Part shown: positions 52,744 to 61,676 of the stretch, piece by piece | How positions within the stretch are numbered: the stretch's first letter is position 1 | Layout of the letters: each line of letters opens with the position of its first letter | Origin: Hyphomicrobiales bacterium | Lineage (GTDB): Bacteria; Pseudomonadota; Alphaproteobacteria; Rhizobiales; Aestuariivirgaceae | Reading direction: 5' to 3' | Assembly (NCBI GenBank): GCA_016185245.1 | Contig: JACPNZ010000030.1 | Location: 118,423 to 182,422 of the forward strand | Length of the DNA: 64,000 nt | Position numbers and translations under genes: made by a program | The notes under the pieces: generated by a model | Databases searched by the model: none | What the model saw: only the letters and a program-made list of their open reading frames with translations | Told to the model about the DNA's origin: nothing

Positions 52744-53799
52744 GTGACCCAACGCTATCATAGTGCCGACCTCCACAACTTCACCGAAGAGCTTTTCACC
52801 GCGGCCGGTTGCGACGACGACAAGGCTGCCGTTATGGCCGAACGGCTGCTCGCCGCCGACCTGATGGGTCACACCACCCACGGCTTGGCGCTGGCTGCCG
52901 CCTATCTCGAGGAAATCGAGAGCCGCGAGATGACGGCGACCGGTGAACCCGAAGTGGTGAGCGACCGCGGTGCCGCCATCTGCTGGGATGGCCGTCGCCT
53001 TCCCGGCCTCTGGCTGGTGGCCAGGGGGGTCGAGCTGTGCATGGCCCGCGCCCGGCAGCATGGCACGGCCACGCTGACGGTGCGGCGCAGCCACCATGCG
53101 GGCTGCCTCGCCGCCGGCCTGCCGCCGGCGACTCGGGCCGGCATGATGGTGATGATTGCCTCTTCCGATCCGAGTGCCGCAAGTGTGGCGCCGTTTGGAG
53201 GGCTGGCCTCGGTGTTCACGCCAGACCCCATCGCTATCGGAATTCCGACCGCCGGCGACCCAGTGCTGATCGACATCAGCTCGTCGATCACCACCAATGG
53301 GCTGACCAATCGGCTCCGCACCGAAGGCCGGCGCTTTCCCGGCCCTTGGGCGCTTACCGCCGAGGGTGCCGCCACCGACGATCCCAACACCCTGTTCACC
53401 AATCCGCCCGGAACACTGCTGCCGGTGGGCGGCATCGATCATGGCCATAAGGGCTATGGCATGGCGCTCATGGTCGAAGCGCTGACCCAGGGCCTGTCGG
53501 GCTACGGCCGGGCTGAGGCGCCGGCAGGTTGGGGAGCCTCGCTGTTCATTCAGGTCTTTGACCCGCAGGCCTTCGGCGGAGCTCAAGCTTTCACTCGGCA
53601 GACCGAATGGATCGCCGCGGCCTGCCGTGGCAATCCGCCCGCTCCCGGGCACGACGCCGTGCGCCTTCCCGGCGCCAGGGCCGCGGAGAACGAACGCCGG
53701 GCCCAAGCCAACGGCGTGGTGCTGCATCCGGCGATCATGCCGTCGCTTGCGCCGTGGGTGAAAAAGTTCGGTATTGCTACGCCATCTGCCATCGCCTGA
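52744..53799 (+). CDS. Ldh-family (malate/L-lactate/ureidoglycolate type) oxidoreductase
   Basis: The protein is 351 aa with a GTG start. The family marks are MGHTTHGLALAAAYLEEI, VRRSHHAGCLAAGLPPA (the His-His), FTPDPIAIGIPT, LIDISSSITTNGLT and GGIDHGHKGYGMALMVEALT. These NAD(P)H enzymes reduce 2-keto acids or cyclic imines, e.g. 2,3-diketogulonate reductase. Here it could reduce a keto-sugar acid. Ends 2 bases from the stop of the sialidase-fold protein 2 on the other strand. Confidence 0.88.
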   Translation: MTQRYHSADLHNFTEELFTAAGCDDDKAAVMAERLLAADLMGHTTHGLALAAAYLEEIESREMTATGEPEVVSDRGAAICWDGRRLPGLWLVARGVELCMARARQHGTATLTVRRSHHAGCLAAGLPPATRAGMMVMIASSDPSAASVAPFGGLASVFTPDPIAIGIPTAGDPVLIDISSSITTNGLTNRLRTEGRRFPGPWALTAEGAATDDPNTLFTNPPGTLLPVGGIDHGHKGYGMALMVEALTQGLSGYGRAEAPAGWGASLFIQVFDPQAFGGAQAFTRQTEWIAAACRGNPPAPGHDAVRLPGARAAENERRAQANGVVLHPAIMPSLAPWVKKFGIATPSAIA

Positions 53800-53801
53800 T
53801 T

Positions 53802-54923
53802 TCATGGCCGCCAATAACTTCCCATGATACAGGTGACGCTGTCGCCATCCTCGCCATAGTAGATTGTGAACAGTTCGCCATTGCCCGCCAGGATGGTTGC
53901 CGGATAGCCGAGGTTGCGGCTGGGCAGGTCACGACGGATCGCCATCTCCTCGCGGCGATTCCACGATGCGCTGCCATCATCGGAGATGACCGCACGGATG
54001 CCATAGTCCGGTTGCCGCCAGCCATAGGTCATTAGCAACCGGCCGTCGCCGAGATCGAGCAGATGGGCGGGATAGCCGGCGATCGCCAAATTCTCGGGCG
54101 CGCTCCAGCTTCGTCCACCATCGCTGGACACCGTCTGATGCAGCTGGCGCGTGGCATTATCGCGCAACACAATGACCAACCGGTCGCCGGCCACGCGGAT
54201 GATCGCTGGCTCCTCGAATTCATGGCCTTCGCCCGCCGCAACCAGCGATGGCCGCGACCAGGACCGGCCGCCATCGCTGCTTTCCACCGTGAACACCCGC
54301 CGGTAGTTCGGAACATCGCACAGTGGCAGAATGAGACGGCCGTCGTCGAGTTCGGCTGCACCTCGCATGCCATAACCGCCGCTGAAGGGCGCGGTGTCTA
54401 TCTCTGAACTGTGCGTGAAGCTGGCGCCTTGGTCGGCTGACAGATGGCTGAATGTCTTGCCGCCGCCGCGCGCCCAGGGCGCAATGTCTTCCGGCCGGGT
54501 CTGCGCAAAGCGCGAGGTTTCATGCTCCGGCGAAGCGAGCCATCCGGCCATGAAGCGGTCAGGATAGGCGATACCGGACTGGTCGGCAAAGCCTCGCGCC
54601 AGATCGAGGGGAAACCAGTCGAACCGCCACTGATTGAGCAGCAGCTCACCATTGCGCAGGGAGGTGAGGCCGGCGCATTCAGTGCCGTGGAAGCGGTAGC
54701 CGGGAACGACCTGCGGCGCGCTCCAGGTTTCGCCGCGATCGCGCGAGCGGATGACCACATTGTGAAACAGCGGCTCTTCCGGCGGATGCAGGACCATGGC
54801 GCGCCGCGGCGCCTGATTGAAGACCGCAACCCATGTGCCATTCGCCGCCACGACAATATGCGGATGGGCGCAATAGGCGTAGGGATCGCGATGCACGATG
54901 ACATGGCGGCAAGACCCGGTCAT
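53802..54923 (-). CDS. Sialidase-fold (BNR/Asp-box) protein 2
   Basis: The protein is 373 aa (GAGAGG upstream of ATG 54923). Asp boxes: SRDRGETWSAP, SADQGASFTHS, SSDGGRSWSRP, SSDGGRSWSAP, SDDGSASWNRR. It aligns along its length with the protein at 45619: HRDPYAYCAHPHIVVAANGT matches the start, FHGTECAGLTSLRNGELLLN and GGYGMRGAAELDDGRL match inside. No signal peptide is visible. Last gene of a minus-strand unit ATPase, protein 3, protein 2. Confidence 0.75.
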   Translation of the reverse strand: MTGSCRHVIVHRDPYAYCAHPHIVVAANGTWVAVFNQAPRRAMVLHPPEEPLFHNVVIRSRDRGETWSAPQVVPGYRFHGTECAGLTSLRNGELLLNQWRFDWFPLDLARGFADQSGIAYPDRFMAGWLASPEHETSRFAQTRPEDIAPWARGGGKTFSHLSADQGASFTHSSEIDTAPFSGGYGMRGAAELDDGRLILPLCDVPNYRRVFTVESSDGGRSWSRPSLVAAGEGHEFEEPAIIRVAGDRLVIVLRDNATRQLHQTVSSDGGRSWSAPENLAIAGYPAHLLDLGDGRLLMTYGWRQPDYGIRAVISDDGSASWNRREEMAIRRDLPSRNLGYPATILAGNGELFTIYYGEDGDSVTCIMGSYWRP

Positions 54924-54941
54924 GGTGCCAGCCTCTCGAGG

Positions 54942-56150
54942 CTATAGAGTGAATCTGGTGCACAACACATATTGCAGCGGTTTAGCGTCGTCGCTCCACT
55001 CGTGATAGGCGACGACGATGGTGCCATCCGTCGTCTGCTGCACAGTTGGATAACCAATGTGCTGGTAGACGCCCGGATTGTTCCAGTCCACGCCGCCCGC
55101 CCTGATCTTGCCGCTCTCCGGCGTCATGCGGCTGGAGCCCGGCGTGTCGCTGACGGTGCCGCTTGGCAATCCGCCGGCGCGGATGACAAACTCGTTCTTG
55201 CGATCCCAGGCGATGCCGTCTTCCGAGATGCAACCGTAGGTTCCATAGGGCTGCCGACGATAACCATAGACGCAGAGATAGCGTCCGTCCTGGAGCGCGA
55301 TGGCTTCGGCCGGATAGCCCCAGATGTTGGTCCATTTGGGTGGCGTCCAGGTGAAACCATCGTCATCTGAGAAAACAACGACCATGTTCTTGGCGTCTTC
55401 GCTCGGCCGGTTATGGGTGCGCAGGAAGCACACGAGCTTGCCATCGCGCAACCGCAGGATGGCCGGCTCCTCATAGTCGATGATGCTTGCCGGGTCGAAA
55501 GCCAGGGTCGAGAAATATTCCCAGTTGAGGCCACCGTCGTCGGAACGCATCAGGGCCGAGCGGGTCGACTCGTTCTCGCCCTTTTCCTCATAGCCGTGAA
55601 TGCGCCCATAGAGGCCCAGTAGCAGTTCGCCGCCGGGAAGCTGCCAGCAGCCGAGCCGGCAGCCGCCATGCTTGAGCGGCCGGATGTTAACGGGAATGGG
55701 CTTCGACCAGGTTTCGCTGCCATCGGTGGAGCGGACCACGTAAGTACCGAGGCAGCCCTGGGTATGGTAAGCCCAGGTCCAGTCACCCCACTCCCTGGTC
55801 ATCGGGTGGGTCGACCACGAGACGCCTTCGGGCTTGACACCGCGTTTGAAGAATCCGGTGAGGGTGAAATTGACGACCAGCGTGCCATCGGCGAGTTCGC
55901 AGATGCCGCAATCCCAGTTTCCCTCGGTCTCGGTCCATGGCAGCACGATTTTTGGCGCGCTCCAGCTCTTTCCGCCGTCGCGGGAGCGGGTGATCAGCGT
56001 CTGGCCGCTGTCGTGGTGATAGGGGAAACGCTCTTCATTGAACACGGCTAGGAGATCGCCGCTCTTGAGCCGGCGCATCGCGATCTGGTTTACGCAGTGT
56101 TCCTTGTGCTTGAAGATTAGATGATGTTCGACATGCTTCGGCGCGATCAT
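54942..56150 (-). CDS. Sialidase-fold (BNR/Asp-box) protein 3
   Basis: The protein is 402 aa from ATG 56150 (GGAGGAG upstream). Asp boxes: SRDGGKSWSAP, STDGSETWSKP, SDDGGLNWEYF, SDDDGFTWTPP and SEDGIAWDRK. Other marks: MRRLKSGDLLAVFNEERFPY, WDCGICELADGTLVVNFTLT and LRTHNRPSEDAKNMVVVFSD. It is more distant from proteins 1 and 2 than they are from each other. No signal peptide is visible. It lies between the importer ATPase and protein 2 in one unit. Confidence 0.75.
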   Translation of the reverse strand: MIAPKHVEHHLIFKHKEHCVNQIAMRRLKSGDLLAVFNEERFPYHHDSGQTLITRSRDGGKSWSAPKIVLPWTETEGNWDCGICELADGTLVVNFTLTGFFKRGVKPEGVSWSTHPMTREWGDWTWAYHTQGCLGTYVVRSTDGSETWSKPIPVNIRPLKHGGCRLGCWQLPGGELLLGLYGRIHGYEEKGENESTRSALMRSDDGGLNWEYFSTLAFDPASIIDYEEPAILRLRDGKLVCFLRTHNRPSEDAKNMVVVFSDDDGFTWTPPKWTNIWGYPAEAIALQDGRYLCVYGYRRQPYGTYGCISEDGIAWDRKNEFVIRAGGLPSGTVSDTPGSSRMTPESGKIRAGGVDWNNPGVYQHIGYPTVQQTTDGTIVVAYHEWSDDAKPLQYVLCTRFTL

Positions 56151-56235
56151 GCGGCGGCTCCTCCGGATGCCGCATGATGGCGCCCAAAGCGAAAATGGCG
56201 ATTGACTGTTTAGGCCAGGCTCTTGACGGTTTTCA

Positions 56236-57318
56236 TCAGCTGGCCGCGGCAAGCCGTAGCCCTGTCCGTTCGTCGAAGAGATGCAGGCGATCGCTACGCG
56301 GCGCGAGCCGCAGGCTGGCGCCGGGCACGGCCAACGGCCGCTCGTTGAACATCACGGTGAACTTCACCGGCCCGGCGGCAAGGACCATTTGCGTCTGCGC
56401 ACCCAGAGGCTCGATCACTTCCACTGTCGCAGTGAGGGCTTCGGCAGCTGCCGACAGCGAAAAATCCTCCGGCCTGATGCCGACCACCACACGCTGGTTT
56501 TCGGCGCCGCCAGTACCGGCAGGCGCCGCGACGGCAAAACCAGCATCGAGCCTTACGCCGCGCCCCGGCCCATCGCTACCGATCACGCCGGGAAACAGAT
56601 TCATCGCCGGCGAACCGATGAATTCGGCAACAAAAATGTTGGCCGGCCGGTCGAAAAGCTCGAGAGGCGTGCCGATCTGCTCGACCACGCCGGCCCGCAG
56701 CACCACGATGCGATCAGCCATGGTCATCGCTTCCACCTGGTCGTGGGTGACGTAGACGGTGGTGGTCTTGAAGCGCTGGTGCAATGTCTTGATCTCCGCC
56801 CGCATGGCAACCCGCAGCTTGGCGTCGAGGTTGGAAAGCGGCTCGTCGAACAGGAACACCTGCGGATTGCGGACGATGGCGCGGCCCATGGCGACGCGCT
56901 GGCGCTGGCCGCCCGAAAGTGCGGCAGGCTTGCGGGCGAGGTATTCAGTAAGGTCCAGGGTTGCCGCCGCCTGCTTGACCCGCGTTTCGATCACCTCCCG
57001 CTCTTCGCCCCGCAGCTTCAGCGAAAATCCCAGGTTCTCGGCCACCGTCATGTGCGGATAGAGGGCATAGCTCTGGAACACCATGGCGATGTCGCGCTGC
57101 TTGGCGGGAAGATCGGTTACATCCTTGCCGCCGATCCAGATTTCGCCGGCGCTCACCTGGTCGAGACCCGAAATCATCCGCAGCAACGTCGACTTGCCGC
57201 AGCCCGATGGGCCAACCAGCACGAGGAACTCGCCGTCGCGAATGTCGATCGACACCGATTTCATCACCTCGACCGATCCGAACGACTTGCTGACGCCCTT
57301 GATGCTGATGTCCGCCAT
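56236..57318 (-). CDS. CUT1-type sugar ABC transporter ATPase (UgpC/MalK type)
   Basis: The protein is 360 aa. Walker [16 protein letters not shown]-loop [17 protein letters not shown], signature [15 protein letters not shown], Walker [20 protein letters not shown] and [15 protein letters not shown] are present. The C-terminal TOBE part has [19 protein letters not shown] and [11 protein letters not shown]. It probably powers the importer made from 46853, 47767 and 60285. The start codon is preceded by a hairpin that holds the ribosome-binding site. Confidence 0.92.
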   Translation of the reverse strand: MADISIKGVSKSFGSVEVMKSVSIDIRDGEFLVLVGPSGCGKSTLLRMISGLDQVSAGEIWIGGKDVTDLPAKQRDIAMVFQSYALYPHMTVAENLGFSLKLRGEEREVIETRVKQAAATLDLTEYLARKPAALSGGQRQRVAMGRAIVRNPQVFLFDEPLSNLDAKLRVAMRAEIKTLHQRFKTTTVYVTHDQVEAMTMADRIVVLRAGVVEQIGTPLELFDRPANIFVAEFIGSPAMNLFPGVIGSDGPGRGVRLDAGFAVAAPAGTGGAENQRVVVGIRPEDFSLSAAAEALTATVEVIEPLGAQTQMVLAAGPVKFTVMFNERPLAVPGASLRLAPRSDRLHLFDERTGLRLAAAS

Positions 57319-57325
57319 GAACTTT

Positions 57326-57339
57326 ACTCCGCAAGGAGT
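57326..57339 (-). promoter_or_regulatory. Hairpin holding the ribosome-binding site of the ATPase gene
   Basis: On the minus strand the mRNA reads ACTCC-TTGC-GGAGT, then AAAGTTC and the ATG. The GGAG that should pair with 16S rRNA is the 3' arm of a perfect 5-bp stem. Ribosome access may be limited unless something opens it. Confidence 0.4.
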
Positions 57340-57537
57340 TGCACTATTTCATACCGCACGGGCGGCGCAAGCTTCGCCCACGCTTTGGCCGAAAGGGTCA
57401 AATTCATGTCTGTCGTGATTAACCGTCGCCGGTAAATCCGGCGGAATACTTGAGCCACTCGGGCCAAGCAGGTCCGGTAAGTCATACAACAAGTCAAGAG
57501 ATCCGGCAGGGATCCCAGGCATTCGAGGAGGAAAACC

Positions 57538-58548
57538 ATGCGTATCAGCAAGCGCGCTTTGCTCGGCGTTGCCGCTGTTTCGGCGGTTTTGGCGCTGGGT
57601 GTCAGCCAGTCACAGGCCAACGACGAGGTTCGCCTGCGTCTCAACTGGATGTACTACGGCTCCCACGCTGGCTTCGCCTATGGCAAGGACAAGGGCTACT
57701 ACAAGGAGCAGGGCATCGACCTCGACATTCGCTCGGGCAACGGCTCGGGCTCGGCCCACCGGCTGGTCGCCAATGGAGACAGCACCTTTGCCTATGGGTC
57801 TTGTGCATCGATGACCAATCTCGCAGCCAAGGGAGCGCCGCTCATTTCGGTGGGCGTTATCGACGCGATGGGAACCGAAGCCATCATTGTCCGCCCCGAT
57901 GCGGGCGTGAAGACGATCGGCGATCTCAAGGGCAAGACCATCCTCACCACCGCCAATGCCGGCGTCAATACTTTCTTCCCGTTGGTCTTGAAGAACGCCG
58001 GCCTGGCCGAAGGCGATGTCAAGGTCACAAACGTCGCCGAGGGCGCACTGGTGTCGAGCTATCTGCAGGGTTCCGGCGGGGCCGTCGGCATTCTCGGCGG
58101 TCTCGACGACAAGCCGGCCGAGATCAAGGCCAATGGCGGCGCCGATCCGGTCACCTTCGCCTATTCCGATTACGGCGTAAACCAGGTCGGCTACTGCATT
58201 GTCACGAACACCGACACGGTCAAGAACAAGCCGGATCTGGTGAAGCGGTTCATGGCCGCAACCGTCAACGCCTATAAGGAGACCGAGGCCAATCCCGATG
58301 CGGCAGTTGCCGCCATGGCTGATATCGTCGGCGGTTCGATGGCCGAGGATGCCGGCAAGGCGCAGGCCCGTGCCGTGCTCGGCGTGACCCTCAGCGTGCT
58401 CTATTCGAAGGCCAATAAGGACAAGCAACTCGGCCTCAACGTGCCCCAGGATTGGGCCGATATGCTGGAGCTCATGAAGAAGTACAACGGGCTCGAGACC
58501 GACAAGCCGGCCACCGCCTTCTACACCAACGACTTCCTGCCGAAGTGA
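57538..58548 (+). CDS. NitT/TauT-type ABC transporter substrate-binding protein (NMT1/THI5-like)
   Basis: The protein is 336 aa (GAGGAGG upstream). Signal peptide: RALLGVAAVSAVLALGVSQS, cleavage near QA-N. The mature start VRLRLNWMYYGSHAGFAYGK, then GYYKEQGIDLDI, VANGDSTFAYGS and GVKTIGDLKGKTILTT, is the layout of SsuA/THI5-like periplasmic proteins. Ligands of the family are sulfonates, nitrate, aromatic acids or pyrimidine pieces; none can be chosen here. The ATPase and permease follow directly. Confidence 0.88.
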   Translation: MRISKRALLGVAAVSAVLALGVSQSQANDEVRLRLNWMYYGSHAGFAYGKDKGYYKEQGIDLDIRSGNGSGSAHRLVANGDSTFAYGSCASMTNLAAKGAPLISVGVIDAMGTEAIIVRPDAGVKTIGDLKGKTILTTANAGVNTFFPLVLKNAGLAEGDVKVTNVAEGALVSSYLQGSGGAVGILGGLDDKPAEIKANGGADPVTFAYSDYGVNQVGYCIVTNTDTVKNKPDLVKRFMAATVNAYKETEANPDAAVAAMADIVGGSMAEDAGKAQARAVLGVTLSVLYSKANKDKQLGLNVPQDWADMLELMKKYNGLETDKPATAFYTNDFLPK

Positions 58549-58566
58549 CGCTCGGCAGCCCGTCCC

Positions 58567-59334
58567 ATGGCTGCCAGTATCGCAATCCGGGAAGTCACCA
58601 AGACGTTTGAGACGGCGGACGGGCCGGTCCATGCGTTCGGCCCGTCCAGCCTTGACATCCAACCGGGCGAATTCGTTTCGCTCCTAGGCCCTTCGGGATG
58701 TGGCAAGTCCACGCTGCTGTTGATGGTCGCCGGCCTGCTGGCTACCACATCGGGCGAAATTCTGAGCCGTGGCGAGATCGTCAAGGGCCCCCGCACCGAC
58801 ATCGGCATCATGTTCCAGGACAATACCCTGGTTCCCTGGCGCACCGTGCAAGGCAACATCGAGCTGCAGCTCGAGCTGCGCGGCCTAGATCGCAACTCCT
58901 ACCGCGATCGGATTGCCCAGCTGATCGCCAATGTCCAGCTTGCCGGGTTCGAGAACCGCTTTCCCCACGAGCTTTCGGGCGGCATGCAGCAGCGCGCCGC
59001 CCTCTGTCAGTCGCTCGTCCACAAGCCGGAAACCCTGCTGCTCGACGAACCGCTTGGCAAGCTTGATGCAATGACAAGAGAAACCATCCGGCGCGACCTG
59101 CAGAACTTGTGGATGTCGTCGCGACCGACGGTGTTGTTCGTCACCCACAGCATCGAAGAGGCGGTACAGCTGTCGAACCGTGTCTGCATCATCACGCCGC
59201 GCCCCGGCCGCATCGAGCGCACGATCGACATCGATCTGCCATGGCCGCGCGATCTTGCGGTCAAGAAGACCATGGCTTTCGCCAAACATGTTTCAACCAT
59301 TCAGGAGATCTTCCATGGCTTCGGCGTCCTCTGA
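58567..59334 (+). CDS. NitT/TauT-type ABC transporter ATPase (SsuB/TauB type)
   Basis: The protein is 255 aa. Walker [18 protein letters not shown]-loop IMFQDNTLVPWRTVQGN, signature LSGGMQQRAALCQSL, Walker B LLLDEPLGKLDAMTRE, H-loop VTHSIEEAVQLSNRV. It is 18 bases after the binding protein, and its end overlaps the permease start by 20 bases. Confidence 0.92.
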   Translation: MAASIAIREVTKTFETADGPVHAFGPSSLDIQPGEFVSLLGPSGCGKSTLLLMVAGLLATTSGEILSRGEIVKGPRTDIGIMFQDNTLVPWRTVQGNIELQLELRGLDRNSYRDRIAQLIANVQLAGFENRFPHELSGGMQQRAALCQSLVHKPETLLLDEPLGKLDAMTRETIRRDLQNLWMSSRPTVLFVTHSIEEAVQLSNRVCIITPRPGRIERTIDIDLPWPRDLAVKKTMAFAKHVSTIQEIFHGFGVL

Positions 59335-60121
59335 CCGCAAGGCAGCGCCCGGCCGCTTGCTGACGTGGCTCGGCCGCTCTTGGCCGTTCTTTGCCTTCTT
59401 CCTCGCCTTCTTTCTATTCTGGCAGTTTTCGATCACTTGGTTCGGCATTCCGGCCTATATTCTACCCAAGCCCACCGAGATCATCATTAAGGGATCCGTC
59501 GATGCCGACCGTCTCGCCTATTACACTTATGTGACAGCACTCGAGTCGGTCCTTGGTTATGCCGTCGCCGTCATCATTGCCGTGCCGCTGGGACTTGCCA
59601 TCGCTTTTTCCTCCATCCTACGGCGCACTATCTATCCTTTCTTCGTCTCGCTCGAGATGACGCCGAAGATCGCCTTTGCGCCCTTGTTCGTATCCTGGCT
59701 CGGCTTTGGCCTGTTGCCCAAAGTGATTATCGCCTTTCTGGTTTGTTTCTTCCCGATCGTGCTCAATGCCATCCTCGCCTTCACCTCGCTCAGCGACGAA
59801 CTCGAACGCTTCATTAGCACCACCGGCGCTGATTTTTGGCGCGCCTTTTTCAAGGTGCGGCTACCGGCTGCCATGCCGCAATGCTTCGTCGGCTTCAAAT
59901 ATGCGGCGATCAATGCCACCGTCGGCGCCACCATCGCCGAATTCATCGGCAGCGATCAGGGTCTCGGATTCTACATACAGATCGTTACCGGCAACATGCG
60001 GCCCGATCTGGCCTTCGCCGGTATCTTCTTCCTGACTGCGCTGGGCCTCGTCATATTTGGTCTGGTGACCCTGGCCGAGCGGCTGATTGTCCCCTGGCAT
60101 GTGTCGCAGCGGCGGCGCTGA
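59315..60121 (+). CDS. NitT/TauT-type ABC transporter permease (SsuC/TauC type)
   Basis: The protein is 268 aa from ATG 59315 (CAGGAGA upstream). The first helix is WPFFAFFLAFFLFWQF, followed by YILPKPTEIIIKGS, SLEMTPKIAFAPLFVSWLGF and the coupling loop ISTTGADFWRAFFKVRLPAA, with IAEFIGSDQGLGF. About six helices. It completes a three-gene importer inside the sugar cluster. Confidence 0.9.
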   Translation: MASASSDRKAAPGRLLTWLGRSWPFFAFFLAFFLFWQFSITWFGIPAYILPKPTEIIIKGSVDADRLAYYTYVTALESVLGYAVAVIIAVPLGLAIAFSSILRRTIYPFFVSLEMTPKIAFAPLFVSWLGFGLLPKVIIAFLVCFFPIVLNAILAFTSLSDELERFISTTGADFWRAFFKVRLPAAMPQCFVGFKYAAINATVGATIAEFIGSDQGLGFYIQIVTGNMRPDLAFAGIFFLTALGLVIFGLVTLAERLIVPWHVSQRRR

Positions 60122-60284
60122 GGGCTACTGGTCCTGGCAGAAACGGTCAACTTGCCGTCAGTTCCCGCCAATCGCCGCGAATTGAACTACGTCAACATGA
60201 ATTTACGGGACGCGGGTTCATGAGGAAGCCGGAAATCGGCCACCACCCGCGTTAGAGCGCACAAACGGATCAAGGAGGATGACC
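60122..60284. other. Intergenic region before the sugar-binding protein gene
   Basis: No gene is seen. Two TTCATG/CATGAA-type short repeats are present (CATGAATTTACGGGACGCGG, then GGTTCATGAGG). A promoter for the binding-protein/aldolase pair is expected here, but no clear -35/-10 pair was found. Confidence 0.35.
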
Positions 60285-61601
60285 ATGTCGCTTATCACAT
60301 TGTCTCGCCGCAACTTGTTGAAGAGTGCGACTGCGGCTGCCGCGGTCAGTGCTCTTCCCATGCCTTATGTCCGCACCGCTGCGGCTGCTACAGAAATCGT
60401 TCATTGGAGCCCGCTGGCTGCTTCCGACGGCGAAGTCTGGGGCCAGATGATCGCCAACTTCAACGACGCCCACAAGGACAAGGGCGTCCAGATCAAGATG
60501 GAGGTGGTGCCCTGGGACGACTACACCACCAAGGTACTGGCGGCAGCGGCAGCCGGTTCAGCTCCCGACTTCGGCTGGAACACCGATCCGCGTCCGGCTT
60601 TCGTGCGCGACGGCCTGCTGGTGCCGCTCGACGATCTCGCCAAGGCGTCCGGTCTCAACGTCGCCGATTTCTCCGACTTCTCCATCGCCAAGTCGAAATT
60701 CCCCAAATATGGCGGTGATGCGCTCTACCAGATACCGATGGACCTGATGTCGCTGCAGCCGGAAGTCAACACCGCCCATGTCAGCGAGGCCGGTCTCAAG
60801 ATCGATGATTGGCCGGACGATGGCGACAAGCTCATCGAATGGGCCAAGGCGATGACTAAGATGGACGGTGGCAAGGTAGTACGCTCCGGCATCATGATGA
60901 CCGGTTCGGGTGTGCAGCCCACGGTCACCTGGGGCATCGTATCCGAGCAGATGGGTTTCAAGCGGATCAGTGACGACGGCAAGTCGGTGGCGGTCAATCC
61001 CGACGCCGGCAAGGCCGCCATGCAGTGGATCCTCGACCTGTTCGACAAGCACAAGGTGTCGACCCGCGACGTCACCGACCGCTACAAGGCCTTCGGTTCC
61101 GGACAAGGCTCGATCTTCTGGACCGGCCCGTGGACCCTCAACGGCTACATCCAGCAGAAACTGCCCTTCGTCACCAAGAAGTTCCCGAAGATCGGCGCCA
61201 ACCGCGTCACCTATTTCGAGCGCGGCGCCCTGGAACTTTATACCCAGAAGGACACTTCGCGCCATCAGGCAACCATGGATGCGGTGACCTGGCTCTCAGA
61301 CAACAGCTTCTTGTGGACCACCGCGGGACGCGGGGCGAGCCCGCGCAAGTCGATTATTTCGCGCGCCGATTACAAGACCGCCGGGGCGCCGTGGGAAGTG
61401 CGCGGAGCCTTCGTCGATGGCATGGAATATGCCACCGCCATCGCCGACTATCCGATCATCAACGGCGCCGACTTTAACATCTATTCGGGCGGCAATTTCC
61501 TGGCCAAGACGCTCGAACTGGTGTGGGCCGGCAAGTCGTCGATCGATGACGCCATGGCCAAGCTCCAGGAAGGCTGGCAGAAGGCCCTGGACGAAGGCTG
61601 A
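60285..61601 (+). CDS. CUT1-type sugar ABC transporter substrate-binding protein
   Basis: The protein is 438 aa; ATG 60285 is chosen because AAGGAGG lies 6 bases upstream. Tat-like leader: SRRNLLKSATAAAAVSALPM, cleavage near AAA-T. The mature part has EIVHWSPLAASDGEVWGQMI, DDYTTKVLAAAAAGSAPDFG, YQIPMDLMSLQP and GSGQGSIFWTGPWTLNGYI, as in UgpB/MalE-like binding proteins. It should bind the saccharide imported by the permeases at 46853-48648. The DapA-type gene follows after 75 bases. Confidence 0.88.
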   Translation: MSLITLSRRNLLKSATAAAAVSALPMPYVRTAAAATEIVHWSPLAASDGEVWGQMIANFNDAHKDKGVQIKMEVVPWDDYTTKVLAAAAAGSAPDFGWNTDPRPAFVRDGLLVPLDDLAKASGLNVADFSDFSIAKSKFPKYGGDALYQIPMDLMSLQPEVNTAHVSEAGLKIDDWPDDGDKLIEWAKAMTKMDGGKVVRSGIMMTGSGVQPTVTWGIVSEQMGFKRISDDGKSVAVNPDAGKAAMQWILDLFDKHKVSTRDVTDRYKAFGSGQGSIFWTGPWTLNGYIQQKLPFVTKKFPKIGANRVTYFERGALELYTQKDTSRHQATMDAVTWLSDNSFLWTTAGRGASPRKSIISRADYKTAGAPWEVRGAFVDGMEYATAIADYPIINGADFNIYSGGNFLAKTLELVWAGKSSIDDAMAKLQEGWQKALDEG

Positions 61602-61676
61602 TCGCTCATCCCGATACCTTGTGGCCCATCCCGTTGCGGCGATGGGCCGCCCACCCTTGCCCGAAAGTCGCAACTC

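Noticed and set aside
60122..60284. Small ORFs between the NitT permease and the sugar-binding protein
   Set aside because: Short, no ribosome-binding site and no conserved motif.
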